From: DATHTC01 sp035456465
GTDB lineage: Bacteria; Actinomycetota; Thermoleophilia; Gaiellales; Gaiellaceae
Length of the DNA stretch: 64,000 nucleotides
Assembly: GCA_035456465.1 (NCBI GenBank)
Contig: DATIDD010000070.1
Span: 1 to 64,000 of the forward strand
Direction: 5' to 3'
Made by a program: the position numbers and the translations under genes. A model generated the notes under the pieces. That model saw only the letters and a list, made by a program, of their open reading frames with translations. It was not told the DNA's origin and made no database searches. The number at the start of each line of letters is the position of its first letter. Within the stretch, counting starts at the first letter, position 1. Below, in pieces: positions 32,879 through 41,816 of the stretch.

Positions 32879-33633
32879 CGCGGATCGTGGTCGGTCACCT
32901 CTATCCGGACTACCTCAACATCTACGCCGACCGCGGCAACATCGCCGTGCTCGACCGGCGGGCGCGATGGCGGGGGCACGAGCTCGACGTGCGGGCGATC
33001 GAGCCGGGCGACGAGCTGCCGGCCGGCGAGGTCGACCTCTTCTACGTCGGCGGCGGCCAGGATCGCGAGCAGGCGCTGATCGCGCCCGACCTCGCTGCCA
33101 AGGGCCCTCGCCTGAAGGAGGAGGTCGCGGACGGGGCGGCACTGCTCGCGGTCTGCGGCGGCTACCAGCTGCTCGGGCGCTTCTACCTCGACACCGACGG
33201 CGTCGAGCAGCCGGGCGCGGGCCTGTTCCCCCACGAGACCGTCGCCGGCCCGCGGCGGATGATCGGCGACGTGCTGATCGAGTGCGAGCTCGACGCCGGA
33301 GAGCGGCGGACGGTGGCCGGGTTCGAGAACCACGCCGGCCGGACGCGGCTCGACGCCGGCGCGGTGCCGCTCGGGCGCGTGGTCGCAGGCTACGGGAACG
33401 ACGGGACGAGCGGCCACGAGGGCTGCCGCGTCGGGCGAGCGATCGGCACGTACCTGCACGGCCCGCTACTCCCCCGCAACCCGTGGCTCGCGGACTGGCT
33501 GCTGCGCCAGGCGCTCGCGCACGCGACGGGCGGCCCCCCGCCGGAGCTCGAGCCGCTGCCCGACGAGCTCGAGCGCGATGCGCACGCGGTCTCGTCCAGG
33601 CGCGCGCACGAGCGCGGCGGCCGCGGCGCCTGA
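32875..33633 (+). CDS. gatD: Lipid II isoglutaminyl synthase, glutaminase subunit GatD
   Basis: A 252-residue class I-like (CobB/CobQ type) glutamine amidotransferase. The catalytic Cys is in LLAVCGGYQLLG (about residue 94) and the His in GTYLHGPLLPRNP (about 190). It hydrolyses glutamine and passes ammonia to MurT. Start/stop overlap with murT ensures balanced synthesis. The last 30 residues are charged and probably disordered. Confidence 0.95.
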   Translation: MTRIVVGHLYPDYLNIYADRGNIAVLDRRARWRGHELDVRAIEPGDELPAGEVDLFYVGGGQDREQALIAPDLAAKGPRLKEEVADGAALLAVCGGYQLLGRFYLDTDGVEQPGAGLFPHETVAGPRRMIGDVLIECELDAGERRTVAGFENHAGRTRLDAGAVPLGRVVAGYGNDGTSGHEGCRVGRAIGTYLHGPLLPRNPWLADWLLRQALAHATGGPPPELEPLPDELERDAHAVSSRRAHERGGRGA

Positions 33634-33651
33634 CGCCGAGACCGCCCGGCG

Positions 33652-35061
33652 CTACCGCACTTCCTGGAGCGACGCCGCCCGTGCCGCGGCGAGGATCGCG
33701 TCGGCCGACCGCTCGACGTCGGCCGCCGTCGTGCGCCAGTTCGAGACGGAGATCCGCATCGCCGTGACGCCGTGCCAGGTCGTGCCCGAGAGCCAGCAGG
33801 TTCCGTCCCGCTGCACGCGCGCCACGACATCGCGCGTGATCTCGTCGTCGTCGGCGAAGCGGACGAGCACCTGGTTGAGCACGACGTCGTTCAGGACACG
33901 GGCGCCGTCGTGGCCGTCGAGCAGCTCGGCGAACCGGCGTGCGTGCGCGCAGCAGCGGTCGACGAGGTCGGCGACGCCCGAGCGGCCCAGCTGCCGCAGC
34001 GCGGCGTAGACGGCGAACCCCCGCGCCCGCCTCGAGAACTCCGGCGTCCAGTCCATCTCGTCGCGCTCGGCCCCCGGCTCCGACTGGACGAGGTACGCCG
34101 CGTGGACGGCGAGCGCCGCCCGGTGCGCCTCGGGGTGGGCGCAGAACGCGAGCCCGGAGTCGTACGGCACGTTCAGCCACTTGTGCGCGTCGCAGGCCCA
34201 CGAGTCGGCGCGGCCGACGCCGGCCACGAGGTGGCGCAGGCGCGGGCTCGCGTGCGCCCACATCCCGAAGGCGCCGTCGACGTGGAGCCAGGCTCCGGTC
34301 TCCTGCGCGGCGTCCGCGAGCTCGTCGATCGGGTCGAACGAGCCGGTGTTGACGTTCCCGGCCTGGGCGCACACGATCGTCGGCCCATCGGTGCCCGCGA
34401 GCGCCTCCCGCAGCGGCTCGGCGCGCATCCGCCCCTGCGCGTCCGCCTCCACCACCTCGAGCTGCGACGCGCCCACGCCGAGGAACCGGAGCGCGCGGTC
34501 GACCGTCACGTGCCGCTCCGCCCCGACGAGCACGCGGACGCGGGGCCCGCCGTGGAGGCCCTCCACCTCGACGTCCCACCCCGCGCGCGCGAGCACCTCG
34601 TGGCGCGCGGCGAGCAGGGCCGTCGCGTGCGCCATCTGGCAGCCGGTGACGAAGGCCACGGAGACGCCCTCGGGCAGGCCGAGCACGTCCGCGAGCCACT
34701 CGCCTGCGACCTCCTCGACCACGGCCGCGCTCGGGCCGGCGACGTACAGGCCCGCGTTCTGGTCCCAGGTCGAGGCGAGCCAGTCCGCTGCGAGCGACGC
34801 CGGCAGCGCGCCGCCGATCACGAACCCGAAGTAGCGCCCGCCCGCAATGGCGACGACGCCAGGCTCGGCGGCGTCGGCCAGCTCGTCGAGGACGCTCGCC
34901 GGCTCGGCCGGTTCCTCCGGCAGCGGGCCGCCGAGCGCCGCCCGCAGCTCCTCCACCGACGCCGACTCGCGCACCGGCCGCTCATCGAGCCCCGCGAGGA
35001 AGTCGGCCGCGCGGTCGGCCGTGCGCCTCAGCAGCTCCCGCTCGGGGTCTACGGCGCCCAC
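33652..35061 (-). CDS. PLP-dependent group II decarboxylase
   Basis: A 469-residue fold type I enzyme. The PLP Lys lies in DAHKWLNVPYDSG (about 300), with the family Asp in HVDGAFGMW and the GCQMAHATAL phosphate-binding region. It resembles aromatic L-amino-acid/glutamate decarboxylases; the substrate cannot be fixed. GTG at 35061 overlaps the end of the Nudix gene, suggesting coupling. It converges on gatD with an 18-base gap. Confidence 0.88.
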   Translation of the reverse strand: MGAVDPERELLRRTADRAADFLAGLDERPVRESASVEELRAALGGPLPEEPAEPASVLDELADAAEPGVVAIAGGRYFGFVIGGALPASLAADWLASTWDQNAGLYVAGPSAAVVEEVAGEWLADVLGLPEGVSVAFVTGCQMAHATALLAARHEVLARAGWDVEVEGLHGGPRVRVLVGAERHVTVDRALRFLGVGASQLEVVEADAQGRMRAEPLREALAGTDGPTIVCAQAGNVNTGSFDPIDELADAAQETGAWLHVDGAFGMWAHASPRLRHLVAGVGRADSWACDAHKWLNVPYDSGLAFCAHPEAHRAALAVHAAYLVQSEPGAERDEMDWTPEFSRRARGFAVYAALRQLGRSGVADLVDRCCAHARRFAELLDGHDGARVLNDVVLNQVLVRFADDDEITRDVVARVQRDGTCWLSGTTWHGVTAMRISVSNWRTTAADVERSADAILAAARAASLQEVR

Positions 35062-35513
35062 AGCGCGCCAAGATACGCCACCGGGTCGCCCGGCTGCCAC
35101 CGGCGCAGGAAGCGCTGGATCGGAGGGTGGAGCGCGATCCCGTCGAGGTCGCCGACGTCGAACAGCCGGTGGCCGCGGACGGCGGCGTCGCGGGAGGTGA
35201 CGGCCTCGAGCGACTGCCCGGTCAGGTCGCCCGAGAAGATGATGTGGACGACGTGCTTCGTCGGCGAGCCGAGCGGCGAGATCGAGTCGACGAGCGCGAC
35301 CGGGCCCTCGACCGGCAGCTCGTCCTCGACGCCGAAGATCCCGAGCTCCTCCGACAGCTCCCGCTGGAGCGCGTCGACGAGGCTCTCGCCCGCCTTCACG
35401 CCGCCGCCGGGCAGGAGCCACGCCTCCCGGCCGTGCTTCTCGTGCCGGATCAGCAGGATCCGGTCGGCCCACCGCAGGATCGCCGACACGCGGATCCTGG
35501 GCGCCTCGCTCAC
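35049..35513 (-). CDS. Nudix hydrolase
   Basis: A 154-residue protein with a complete Nudix box G-x5-E-x7-REUxEExG (GGVKAGESLVDALQRELSEELG, about residues 37-58, written here in two overlapping parts: GGVKAGESLVDAL and ALQRELSEELG). It hydrolyses nucleoside diphosphates linked to another group; the exact substrate is unknown. GTG at 35513 lies four bases after the dut stop. The context with dut suggests nucleotide-pool sanitation. Confidence 0.88.
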   Translation of the reverse strand: MSEAPRIRVSAILRWADRILLIRHEKHGREAWLLPGGGVKAGESLVDALQRELSEELGIFGVEDELPVEGPVALVDSISPLGSPTKHVVHIIFSGDLTGQSLEAVTSRDAAVRGHRLFDVGDLDGIALHPPIQRFLRRWQPGDPVAYLGALWAP

Positions 35514-35517
35514 GCGG

Positions 35518-35952
35518 TCACGCCGCCGACGACCCGAAGCCGCGGACGCCCCGCTCGGCCTCCGGCAGCTCGTCCGTCTCGACGAGCTCCAGGGGCGGCA
35601 CCGGGAGGACGACGAGCTGTGCGATGCGCATCCCCGGCTCGACCGTGAACGGCTCCTCGCGGTCGGTGTTGAGGAGCACCACTCGCAGCTCGCCGCGGTA
35701 GCCGGCGTCGACGAGTCCGGGCGCGTTCACGATCGTGATCCCGTGTCGCGACGCGAGGCCCGACCGGGGCTGCACGAAGCCCGCGTACCCCTCGGGGATG
35801 GCGACGGCGAGGCCCGTCCCGACCGTCGCCCGCTCGCCGGGACGGAGCACGGCGCGCTCGCACGCGGCGAGGTCGAGCCCCGCGTCGCCTGCGTACGCGC
35901 GCGCCGGAACGACCGCGTCCCCGCGCAGGCGGCGGATCGGCAGCTCGATCAC
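35518..35952 (-). CDS. dut: dUTP diphosphatase
   Basis: A 144-residue trimeric-type dUTPase. All five motifs are visible: AGDAGLDL, PRSGLASRHG, GLVDAGYRGELRV, RIAQLVVLPV and the C-terminal RGVRGFGSSA. It hydrolyses dUTP to dUMP, keeping uracil out of DNA and feeding dTMP synthesis. GTG at 35952 overlaps the hflX stop as GTGA, so translation is coupled to hflX. Confidence 0.96.
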   Translation of the reverse strand: MIELPIRRLRGDAVVPARAYAGDAGLDLAACERAVLRPGERATVGTGLAVAIPEGYAGFVQPRSGLASRHGITIVNAPGLVDAGYRGELRVVLLNTDREEPFTVEPGMRIAQLVVLPVPPLELVETDELPEAERGVRGFGSSAA

Positions 35953-37280
35953 GACGCCGTCCGCGCGCCGGGCCGCTCGGCCGCCGCGACCAGGTACGGG
36001 GCGAAGCGGCGCAGGGCGGGGCCGGCGAGGCGGGCGCGGACGAGCACGCCCTCCTCGGTGTCCCGCCGTTCCTCGATCGGCGCGCCGAGGCCGTACAGCT
36101 CGGAGAGCGCGGCGCCGTCCTCGTACGGCACGAGCAGCTGCACCGGCTCGAAGCGGTCCGCGAACCGGACGGCGACGCGCGAGCGCAGCTCGTCGAGTCC
36201 CTCGCCGGTGAGCGCCGAGACCTGGCAGGCGTCCGGGTACGCGTTGGCGAGGCGTCGCCGCCGCAACGCGTCGACGGCGTCGGCCTTGTTCAGCACGAGC
36301 TCGACCGGGATCTCGTCGGCGCCGATCTCGTGCAGCACCGACTCGACCGCGGCGCGCATCTCGGCGAGCCGGTCGTCGTGCTCGGAGGCGTCGAGGACGT
36401 GCAGCACGAGGTCGGCCACGAGCGTCTCCTCGAGCGTCGCCGCGAAGCCCTCGACGAGCTGGTGCGGGAGGCGGCGGATGAAGCCGACGGTGTCGGTCAG
36501 GAGGTAGCGGCGACCGTCGTGCTCGAACGCGCGCGTCGTCGGGTCGAGGGTCTCGAACAGGCGGTCGCGGACGGCGACATCTGCCTGCGTCAGCGCGTTG
36601 AGGAGCGTCGACTTGCCGACGTTCGTGTAGCCGGCGAGGGCGACGACCGGCGTCTGGGAGCGCGTCCGCCGCTTCCGGCGCGTCTCGCGCTGCCGCTCGA
36701 CGTCCTTCAGCCGCCGCTTGAGGATCGAGATGCGGCGGCGCGCGAGCCGCCGGTCGGTCTCGAGCTGCGACTCGCCCGGCCCGCGTGTGCCGACGCCGGC
36801 GCCGAGCGCGCCGGTGCCGCCGCCGAGGCGCTCGAGGTGCTTCCACATGCCGCGCATGCGCGGAAGGTTGTACTCGAGCTGCGCGAGCTCGACCTGGAGC
36901 TTTCCCTCGGCGGTGACGGCGTGCTGGGCGAAGATGTCGAGGATCAGCTGCGTGCGGTCGACAACGCGCGCGTCGAGCGCGTTCTCCAGCGCCCGCTGCT
37001 GCACGGGGTCGAGCTCGTCGTCGACGACCAGCACCTCGGCGCCCGCTGCCTTGTAGGCCTGCTCGAGCTCGCCGAGCTTCCCCTTGCCGACGTACGTCCG
37101 CGGGTCTGGACGCGGCCGGTGCTGGACGAGCTCCGCCACCGGATCGACCCCGGCGGTCCGCGCAAGCTCGCGGAGCTCCCCGAGCTCGTCGTCGGCGTCG
37201 GTGCCCTGAGCCAGGACTGCGAGGACGAATCCCTTCTCCGGCTCGACGCCGGGCAGGGGATCCGGCTGTCGCAGCGTCAC
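35949..37280 (-). CDS. hflX: Ribosome-associated GTPase HflX
   Basis: A 443-residue GTPase. The N-terminal HflX domain (VDPVAELVQHRPRPDPRTYVGKGK, written VGKGK near 65) is followed by a coiled coil and the G domain: G1 GYTNVGKS (about 222), G3 DTVGFI, G4 NKAD. HflX splits stalled 70S ribosomes after heat or antibiotic stress. It starts the hflX-dut-Nudix-decarboxylase run. Its GTG lies 50 bases from divergent dapE; CACAAT motifs on both strands in the gap could be -10 elements. Confidence 0.96.
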   Translation of the reverse strand: MTLRQPDPLPGVEPEKGFVLAVLAQGTDADDELGELRELARTAGVDPVAELVQHRPRPDPRTYVGKGKLGELEQAYKAAGAEVLVVDDELDPVQQRALENALDARVVDRTQLILDIFAQHAVTAEGKLQVELAQLEYNLPRMRGMWKHLERLGGGTGALGAGVGTRGPGESQLETDRRLARRRISILKRRLKDVERQRETRRKRRTRSQTPVVALAGYTNVGKSTLLNALTQADVAVRDRLFETLDPTTRAFEHDGRRYLLTDTVGFIRRLPHQLVEGFAATLEETLVADLVLHVLDASEHDDRLAEMRAAVESVLHEIGADEIPVELVLNKADAVDALRRRRLANAYPDACQVSALTGEGLDELRSRVAVRFADRFEPVQLLVPYEDGAALSELYGLGAPIEERRDTEEGVLVRARLAGPALRRFAPYLVAAAERPGARTAS

Positions 37281-37330
37281 GCGTGGATTGTGCCACCCCC
37301 CGCGCGGTCCGGCCGGTCACAATCGGGCGC

Positions 37331-38386
37331 GTGCGCGACCAGCTCGCACGCCGGACGCTCCAGCTCGTGAACGTGCCCTCCGTGTCACGCGAGGAAGCCG
37401 AGCTGGCCGACATCGTCGCCGCCGAGGTGCCGCTCGCGCTCCGGCACCGCGAGGGGTCGACGCTCCTGTTCGAGGCGCCGCGGACCGGGAAGCCGCTCGT
37501 CCTGCTCGCCGGGCACCTCGACACGGTGCCGCCGCAGGAGAACATCCCCGGGCGGCTCGAGGACGGCGTCGTCCACGGGCTCGGCGCCGCCGACATGAAG
37601 GCCGGGCTGGCGGTGATGGTCGAGCTCGCCCGCTGGGCGCACGAGGAGGCCGCGCCGCCGGCCGTCGACCTGGCGTTCCTCTTCTTTCCTCGGGAGGAGC
37701 TTCCCGCGGCCGAGAGCGCCGTGCCGCCGTTCCTGGCCTCCGGCCTCGTCGACGACGCGCAGCTCGTGGTCGTGCTCGAGCCGACGGCGAACGCGATCCA
37801 GGCCGGCTGCCTCGGGCACCTCGCGGCGACGGTCGTGTTCGAGGGGCGAAGCGGCCACTCGGCGCGGCCGTGGCTCGCCGACAACGCGATCCACCGCGCC
37901 GTCCGGGCCCTCGGGCCCGTGGCGTCGCTCCCGCCGCGCGACGTCGAGCTCTCCGGCCTCGTCTTCCGCGAGGTCCTGTCGGTGACGGAGATCCGCGGCG
38001 GGATCGCGACGAACGTCGTGCCCGACCGGGTGGAGGCGCGACTCAGCTACCGCTACGCGCCCGACCGGACGCCCGCGGAGGCGGAGGCGGAGCTCGCGCG
38101 GATCGTCGGCCCCGAGGGCCGGCTGGAGGAGCTCGGGAACTCGCCGCCGGCCCGCGTCGTCGTCGACACGCCGCTCGCCCGCGCGCTGCGCGAGGCCGGC
38201 GCGTTCGCCGTCGAGCCGAAGCAGGCCTGGACGCCAGTGGCCGAGTTCTCGGCGCACGGGCTCGACGCCCTCAACCTCGGGCCGGGCGACCCGCGCTACG
38301 CGCACGCCCGCGACGAGCAGGTCGACGCAGCGTCGCTCGAGCGCACCTTCCGGGCGCTCCAGCGGTTCGCGCTCGGTAGCGTCTAG
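37331..38386 (+). CDS. dapE: Succinyl-diaminopimelate desuccinylase
   Basis: A 351-residue M20 metallopeptidase-fold enzyme. Metal and catalytic residues appear in AGHLDTVP, GLGAADMKAG, PREELP, EPT and GRSGHSARPW. It removes succinate from N-succinyl-LL-DAP. The adjacent dapC and dapD supply the two preceding steps, which makes the assignment firm despite the broad family. A CACAAT box seven bases before the GTG suggests a leaderless mRNA. Confidence 0.92.
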   Translation: MRDQLARRTLQLVNVPSVSREEAELADIVAAEVPLALRHREGSTLLFEAPRTGKPLVLLAGHLDTVPPQENIPGRLEDGVVHGLGAADMKAGLAVMVELARWAHEEAAPPAVDLAFLFFPREELPAAESAVPPFLASGLVDDAQLVVVLEPTANAIQAGCLGHLAATVVFEGRSGHSARPWLADNAIHRAVRALGPVASLPPRDVELSGLVFREVLSVTEIRGGIATNVVPDRVEARLSYRYAPDRTPAEAEAELARIVGPEGRLEELGNSPPARVVVDTPLARALREAGAFAVEPKQAWTPVAEFSAHGLDALNLGPGDPRYAHARDEQVDAASLERTFRALQRFALGSV

Positions 38387-38389
38387 CGG

Positions 38390-39538
38390 ATGCCGCTCTC
38401 CCCCGTGCTCGCCGGCCTGGCCGCGTATCCGTTCGTGCGCCAGGACGAGGCGATCGCCGAGGTCGCCGCGCGGGGCGTCGAGGTGATCGACTTCGGGATG
38501 GGCGACCCCCGCGAGCCGACGCCGCCCTTCATCCGCGAGGCGCTCGTGGCCGCGCTCGGCGAGACGTCGAGCTACCCGCGCGCGGTCGGCCTCCCGGAGC
38601 TGCGGGAGGCGATCGCGGGCTGGGTCGAGCGTCGCTTCGGCGTCGTCCTCGACCCCGCCGCCGAGGTCGTCCCGACCCTCGGCAGCAAGGAGGCCATCTT
38701 CTCGCTCGCGCAGCTCGTCGTCGACCCGCGCTCGGAGCAGCGCGTCGTCGTCGTGCCGGAGCCCGGCTACCCGGTGTACGAGCGGGGCGCGCTCTTCGCC
38801 GGCGCCGAGCCGGTGCTCGTCCCGCTGCGCGAGGCGAACGGCTTCCTCCCCGACCTCGACGCGCTCGACGAGCAGCTGCTGGGGCGCACGGCGATCTTCT
38901 GGGTCAACTACCCGAACAACCCGACGGGCGCGCTCGCGCCGCGGGCGTTCTACGAGCGTCTGGCCGAGCTGGCGCGCCGCCACGACTTCGTGCTCGCCTC
39001 GGACGAGGCGTACACGGAGCTCTGGTTCGACGAGCCGCCCGCCTCGGCGCTCGAGCTCGAGAACCGGACCAACGTGCTCGCATTCAACACGCTGTCGAAG
39101 CGCTCCTCGATGACGGGGTACCGCTCCGGGTTCGCGGCCGGCGACCCGGCGCTCGTCGCCGCGATGAAGGCATTCCGTCCCACCGTGGGGACGGCGCCGC
39201 AGGAGTTCGTCCAGCGCGCGGCGGTCGCGGCCTGGGGCGACGAGGCGCACGTCGAGGCGACGAGGGAGGTCTACCGGGCGAAGCGCCACGTCTTCCTCGA
39301 CCTGTTCGCGCGCACGGGCCTGCGCGTCGCCGGCAGCGCGGCGACGATGTACCTCTGGTTCGAGGTGCCCGGCGGCGAGTCGTCCGAGTCGTTCGCGACG
39401 CGGCTGCTCGAGCGCGGCGTGGTCGTCTCCCCCGGCTCGTACTTCGGCGAGGCCGGCGAGGGCTACGCGCGCCTCGCGCTCGTGCCGACCCTCGAGGACT
39501 GCCGGCGCGCGGCCGCGATCATGGAGGAGGCGCTGTGA
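38390..39538 (+). CDS. dapC: Succinyldiaminopimelate aminotransferase
   Basis: A 382-residue fold type I PLP aminotransferase. Key elements are NYPNNPTG, SDEAYTELWF and the PLP Lys in NTLSKRSSMTGYRSGF (about residue 240). It transaminates N-succinyl-2-amino-6-oxopimelate. Placement between dapE and dapD, with a 3-base gap and a 4-base overlap, supports DapC over other aminotransferases. Confidence 0.92.
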   Translation: MPLSPVLAGLAAYPFVRQDEAIAEVAARGVEVIDFGMGDPREPTPPFIREALVAALGETSSYPRAVGLPELREAIAGWVERRFGVVLDPAAEVVPTLGSKEAIFSLAQLVVDPRSEQRVVVVPEPGYPVYERGALFAGAEPVLVPLREANGFLPDLDALDEQLLGRTAIFWVNYPNNPTGALAPRAFYERLAELARRHDFVLASDEAYTELWFDEPPASALELENRTNVLAFNTLSKRSSMTGYRSGFAAGDPALVAAMKAFRPTVGTAPQEFVQRAAVAAWGDEAHVEATREVYRAKRHVFLDLFARTGLRVAGSAATMYLWFEVPGGESSESFATRLLERGVVVSPGSYFGEAGEGYARLALVPTLEDCRRAAAIMEEAL

Positions 39539-40281
39539 CACCCGAGCAGGTGGAGGCGATCGTCGCGGCGCTCGACCGCGGCGAGCGGCGGGTCGCGGAG
39601 CGTCGGGACGGCGAGTGGGTCGTCGACGTCGAGGCGAAGGAAGCGATCCTCGAGTACTTCCGCCTGCGCAAGGTCGAGCCGGTCGCGGTCGGGCCGTTCG
39701 CCTTCCAGGACAAGATCCCGCTCAAGCACGACGCGCCGGGGGTGCGAATCGTGCCGCCGGGCGTCGCGCGCTACGGCTCGTTCCTCTCGGAGGGCGTGGT
39801 GCTGATGCCGGGGTACGTGAACATCGGCGCGTGGGTCGGCCCGCGCACGATGGTCGACACCTGGGCGACGGTGGGCTCGTGCGCCCAGATCGGCGCCGAC
39901 GTCCACCTCGCCGGTGGCGTCGGCATCGGCGGGGTGCTCGAGCCGCCGCAGGCCCTGCCCGTGATCGTCGAGGACGGCGCCTTCGTCGGCTCGCGCTGCA
40001 TCGTCACGGAGGGCGTCCGGATCGGCGAGGGCGCCGTGCTCGCGCCGAACGTCTCCCTCTCGGCCTCCGTGCCGATCATCGACGTCACCGGGCCCGAGCC
40101 CCGCGAGTACCGCGGCTACGTCCCGCCGCGCTCGGTCGTACTGCCGGGGACACGGCCGAAGGCCTTCCCGGCGGGGACGTTCCAGGTGGCGTGCGCGCTG
40201 ATCGTGGGGCAGCGCAGCGCGAGCACCGACCTGAAGACGAGCCTCAACGACGTCCTGCGCGAGTTCGAGATCGCCGGCTAG
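39535..40281 (+). CDS. dapD: Tetrahydrodipicolinate N-succinyltransferase
   Basis: A 248-residue trimeric acyltransferase. A helical N-terminal domain (about 1-85) precedes a left-handed beta-helix of hexapeptide repeats (GAWVGPRTMVDTWATVGSCAQIG and on, split here as GAWVGPRTMVDT and TVGSCAQIG). It uses succinyl-CoA and commits flux to the succinylase branch of DAP/lysine synthesis. It starts with GTG inside the dapC stop (GTGA), and its end overlaps the convergent cyclase gene by four bases. Confidence 0.93.
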   Translation: MTPEQVEAIVAALDRGERRVAERRDGEWVVDVEAKEAILEYFRLRKVEPVAVGPFAFQDKIPLKHDAPGVRIVPPGVARYGSFLSEGVVLMPGYVNIGAWVGPRTMVDTWATVGSCAQIGADVHLAGGVGIGGVLEPPQALPVIVEDGAFVGSRCIVTEGVRIGEGAVLAPNVSLSASVPIIDVTGPEPREYRGYVPPRSVVLPGTRPKAFPAGTFQVACALIVGQRSASTDLKTSLNDVLREFEIAG

Positions 40282-41048
40282 GCGGCGACGCGCACGACCC
40301 GTGCCCGCACGGGCGCACTCTTCCCCTTCAGCTCCAGCTCGACGACCTGCGCCTCGCGCTCCGGCAGCGCCGACCACACCCGTTCCGAGACGACGAGCTC
40401 GCCGGGCCCGGCGGCCTCCTGGAGGCGCGACGCGACGTTGACGACGTCGCCGATGGCGGTGAAGTCCTTCGCCAGGTCGCTCGGGCCGACGTTGCCGACG
40501 AACGCGGTGCCGAAGTCCACGCCGACGCCCACGGCCAGCGCGTCGTCGCCGGTGTCGTCGGCGAGCTCGTGGAGCAGCCCCTCCCCTGCCGCGACCAGCG
40601 TCGCGCACGCGTCGGCCTCCACCAGCACCGGCAGGAACAGGGCCATCACCGCGTCGCCGACGAGCTTGTCCACGAGGCCGTCGTGACGCACGACGACGTC
40701 GGAGGCGACGCGGTAGAACCGGTCGAGCCGCCGCTCGACCTCGGCCGGGGGGCGCGACTCGGCCAGCGTCGTGAAGCCGCGGACGTCGGCGAACAGGACA
40801 CCGATGTCGAGTTCGGCGCCACCGAGGGGCAGGTGGTCGAAGCAGGCGGCGCACAGGTTCGGGTTCATCCGGCTCGGCCGGTACGGCGTCGGGCGCAGGA
40901 GCACCCGGCCCGCGCCGGCGAAGGGCGCGTTGCAGAGCTTGCAGCGGGGGCTGTGCGGGAGCATGCGCATCAGGTGCCGCGTCCAGTGGAGCCTGTGGGT
41001 CGAGAGGGCGTCGTTGATCGAGATGTGCGCTCGGGGCACGGGCGCCAC
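40278..41048 (-). CDS. Class III adenylate/guanylate cyclase with N-terminal zinc-finger-like site
   Basis: A 256-residue protein. CKLCNAPF (Cys 36 and 39) and CAACF about 28 residues later could form a Cys4 zinc site. The cyclase domain spans about 75-256 with metal Asp residues in DIGVLFADVRGFT and GDAVMALF, and the transition-state Asn/Arg in GDVVNVASR. The catalytic residues look complete. Similar small cyclases occur in mycobacteria. GTG at 41048 or 41039 is possible. Confidence 0.87.
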   Translation of the reverse strand: MAPVPRAHISINDALSTHRLHWTRHLMRMLPHSPRCKLCNAPFAGAGRVLLRPTPYRPSRMNPNLCAACFDHLPLGGAELDIGVLFADVRGFTTLAESRPPAEVERRLDRFYRVASDVVVRHDGLVDKLVGDAVMALFLPVLVEADACATLVAAGEGLLHELADDTGDDALAVGVGVDFGTAFVGNVGPSDLAKDFTAIGDVVNVASRLQEAAGPGELVVSERVWSALPEREAQVVELELKGKSAPVRARVVRVAA

Positions 41049-41067
41049 GATACGCGCGGCCCGCCGG

Positions 41068-41748
41068 TCAGTCGACTCGCCGCGCCGGGCCGACGAGCGT
41101 CGCGCGCCCGCCGACGAGCACGACGACGAGCTCGCCGCCGGGGAAGGACACGGTGACCTCGCCGTCGCCGACGAGGGCCGCCGCGACCGCGACGGCGCTC
41201 GTGCCCGAGGACGCCGTCTCCCCCGCCCCGCGCTCCCACACGCGGGCGCGCACGCGGCCCGCCGCCTCCACGCGGGCGACCTGCACGTTCGTCCGCCCCG
41301 GGAAGCGCGGATGCGTCTCGAGCAGCGGCCCGATCCGCGGGAGCTCGTTCGGGTCGCCTTCGACGACCGCGTGCGGGTTGCCGACGTCGACGGGGACGAA
41401 CCTGATCCCGTCGACCTCCTCCGCCGGGCCGACGCGCACCGGCCCGAGCTCCTGCTCGAACATGCCGTCCCCGCGGGCGCGGACGCGAACCTCGCGGCCG
41501 GCAGAGCGGACGACGACCTCCTCCGCACCGGTGCGCGCGGCGAGCCAGGCTGCGGCGATCCGCGTGCCGTTCCCGGACAGCTCGGCCGTCGAGCCGTCGG
41601 GGTTCCAGATCGTCACGCCGCCGTCCGCGGCGACCTCGAGGATCCCGTCCGCGTCTCCGGCGAGCTCGCGCACGCGCGCCGGCGTCGCCCCGAACGGCTC
41701 CGAGACGAGGTAGACGTTCCCCTGGGCGTCCCAGCGCTCCACGGCCAC
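41068..41748 (-). CDS. dapF: DapF-like protein lacking both catalytic cysteines
   Basis: A 226-residue member of the DAP epimerase fold. The two active-site loops are recognisable: NPDGSTAELSGNGTRI (about 49-64) and ERGAGETASSGTSA (172-185). DapF has Cys in each (ELCGNG, ACGTGA); here both are Ser, at 58 and 181. The N-terminal GND motif is also changed (GNV), and the protein is about 45 residues short. It may be a diverged epimerase/isomerase or may need another mechanism. Its place between miaA and hflX is the classical dapF locus. GTG 41748 or 41742 is the start. Confidence 0.8.
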   Translation of the reverse strand: MAVERWDAQGNVYLVSEPFGATPARVRELAGDADGILEVAADGGVTIWNPDGSTAELSGNGTRIAAAWLAARTGAEEVVVRSAGREVRVRARGDGMFEQELGPVRVGPAEEVDGIRFVPVDVGNPHAVVEGDPNELPRIGPLLETHPRFPGRTNVQVARVEAAGRVRARVWERGAGETASSGTSAVAVAAALVGDGEVTVSFPGGELVVVLVGGRATLVGPARRVD

Positions 41749-41816
41749 TAGTGAATCAGCGGAGCAGCGGGCCGGGGGCGAGTCGCCGTCCCGGCCCGCT
41801 GTGCGACCGGAGCCCG

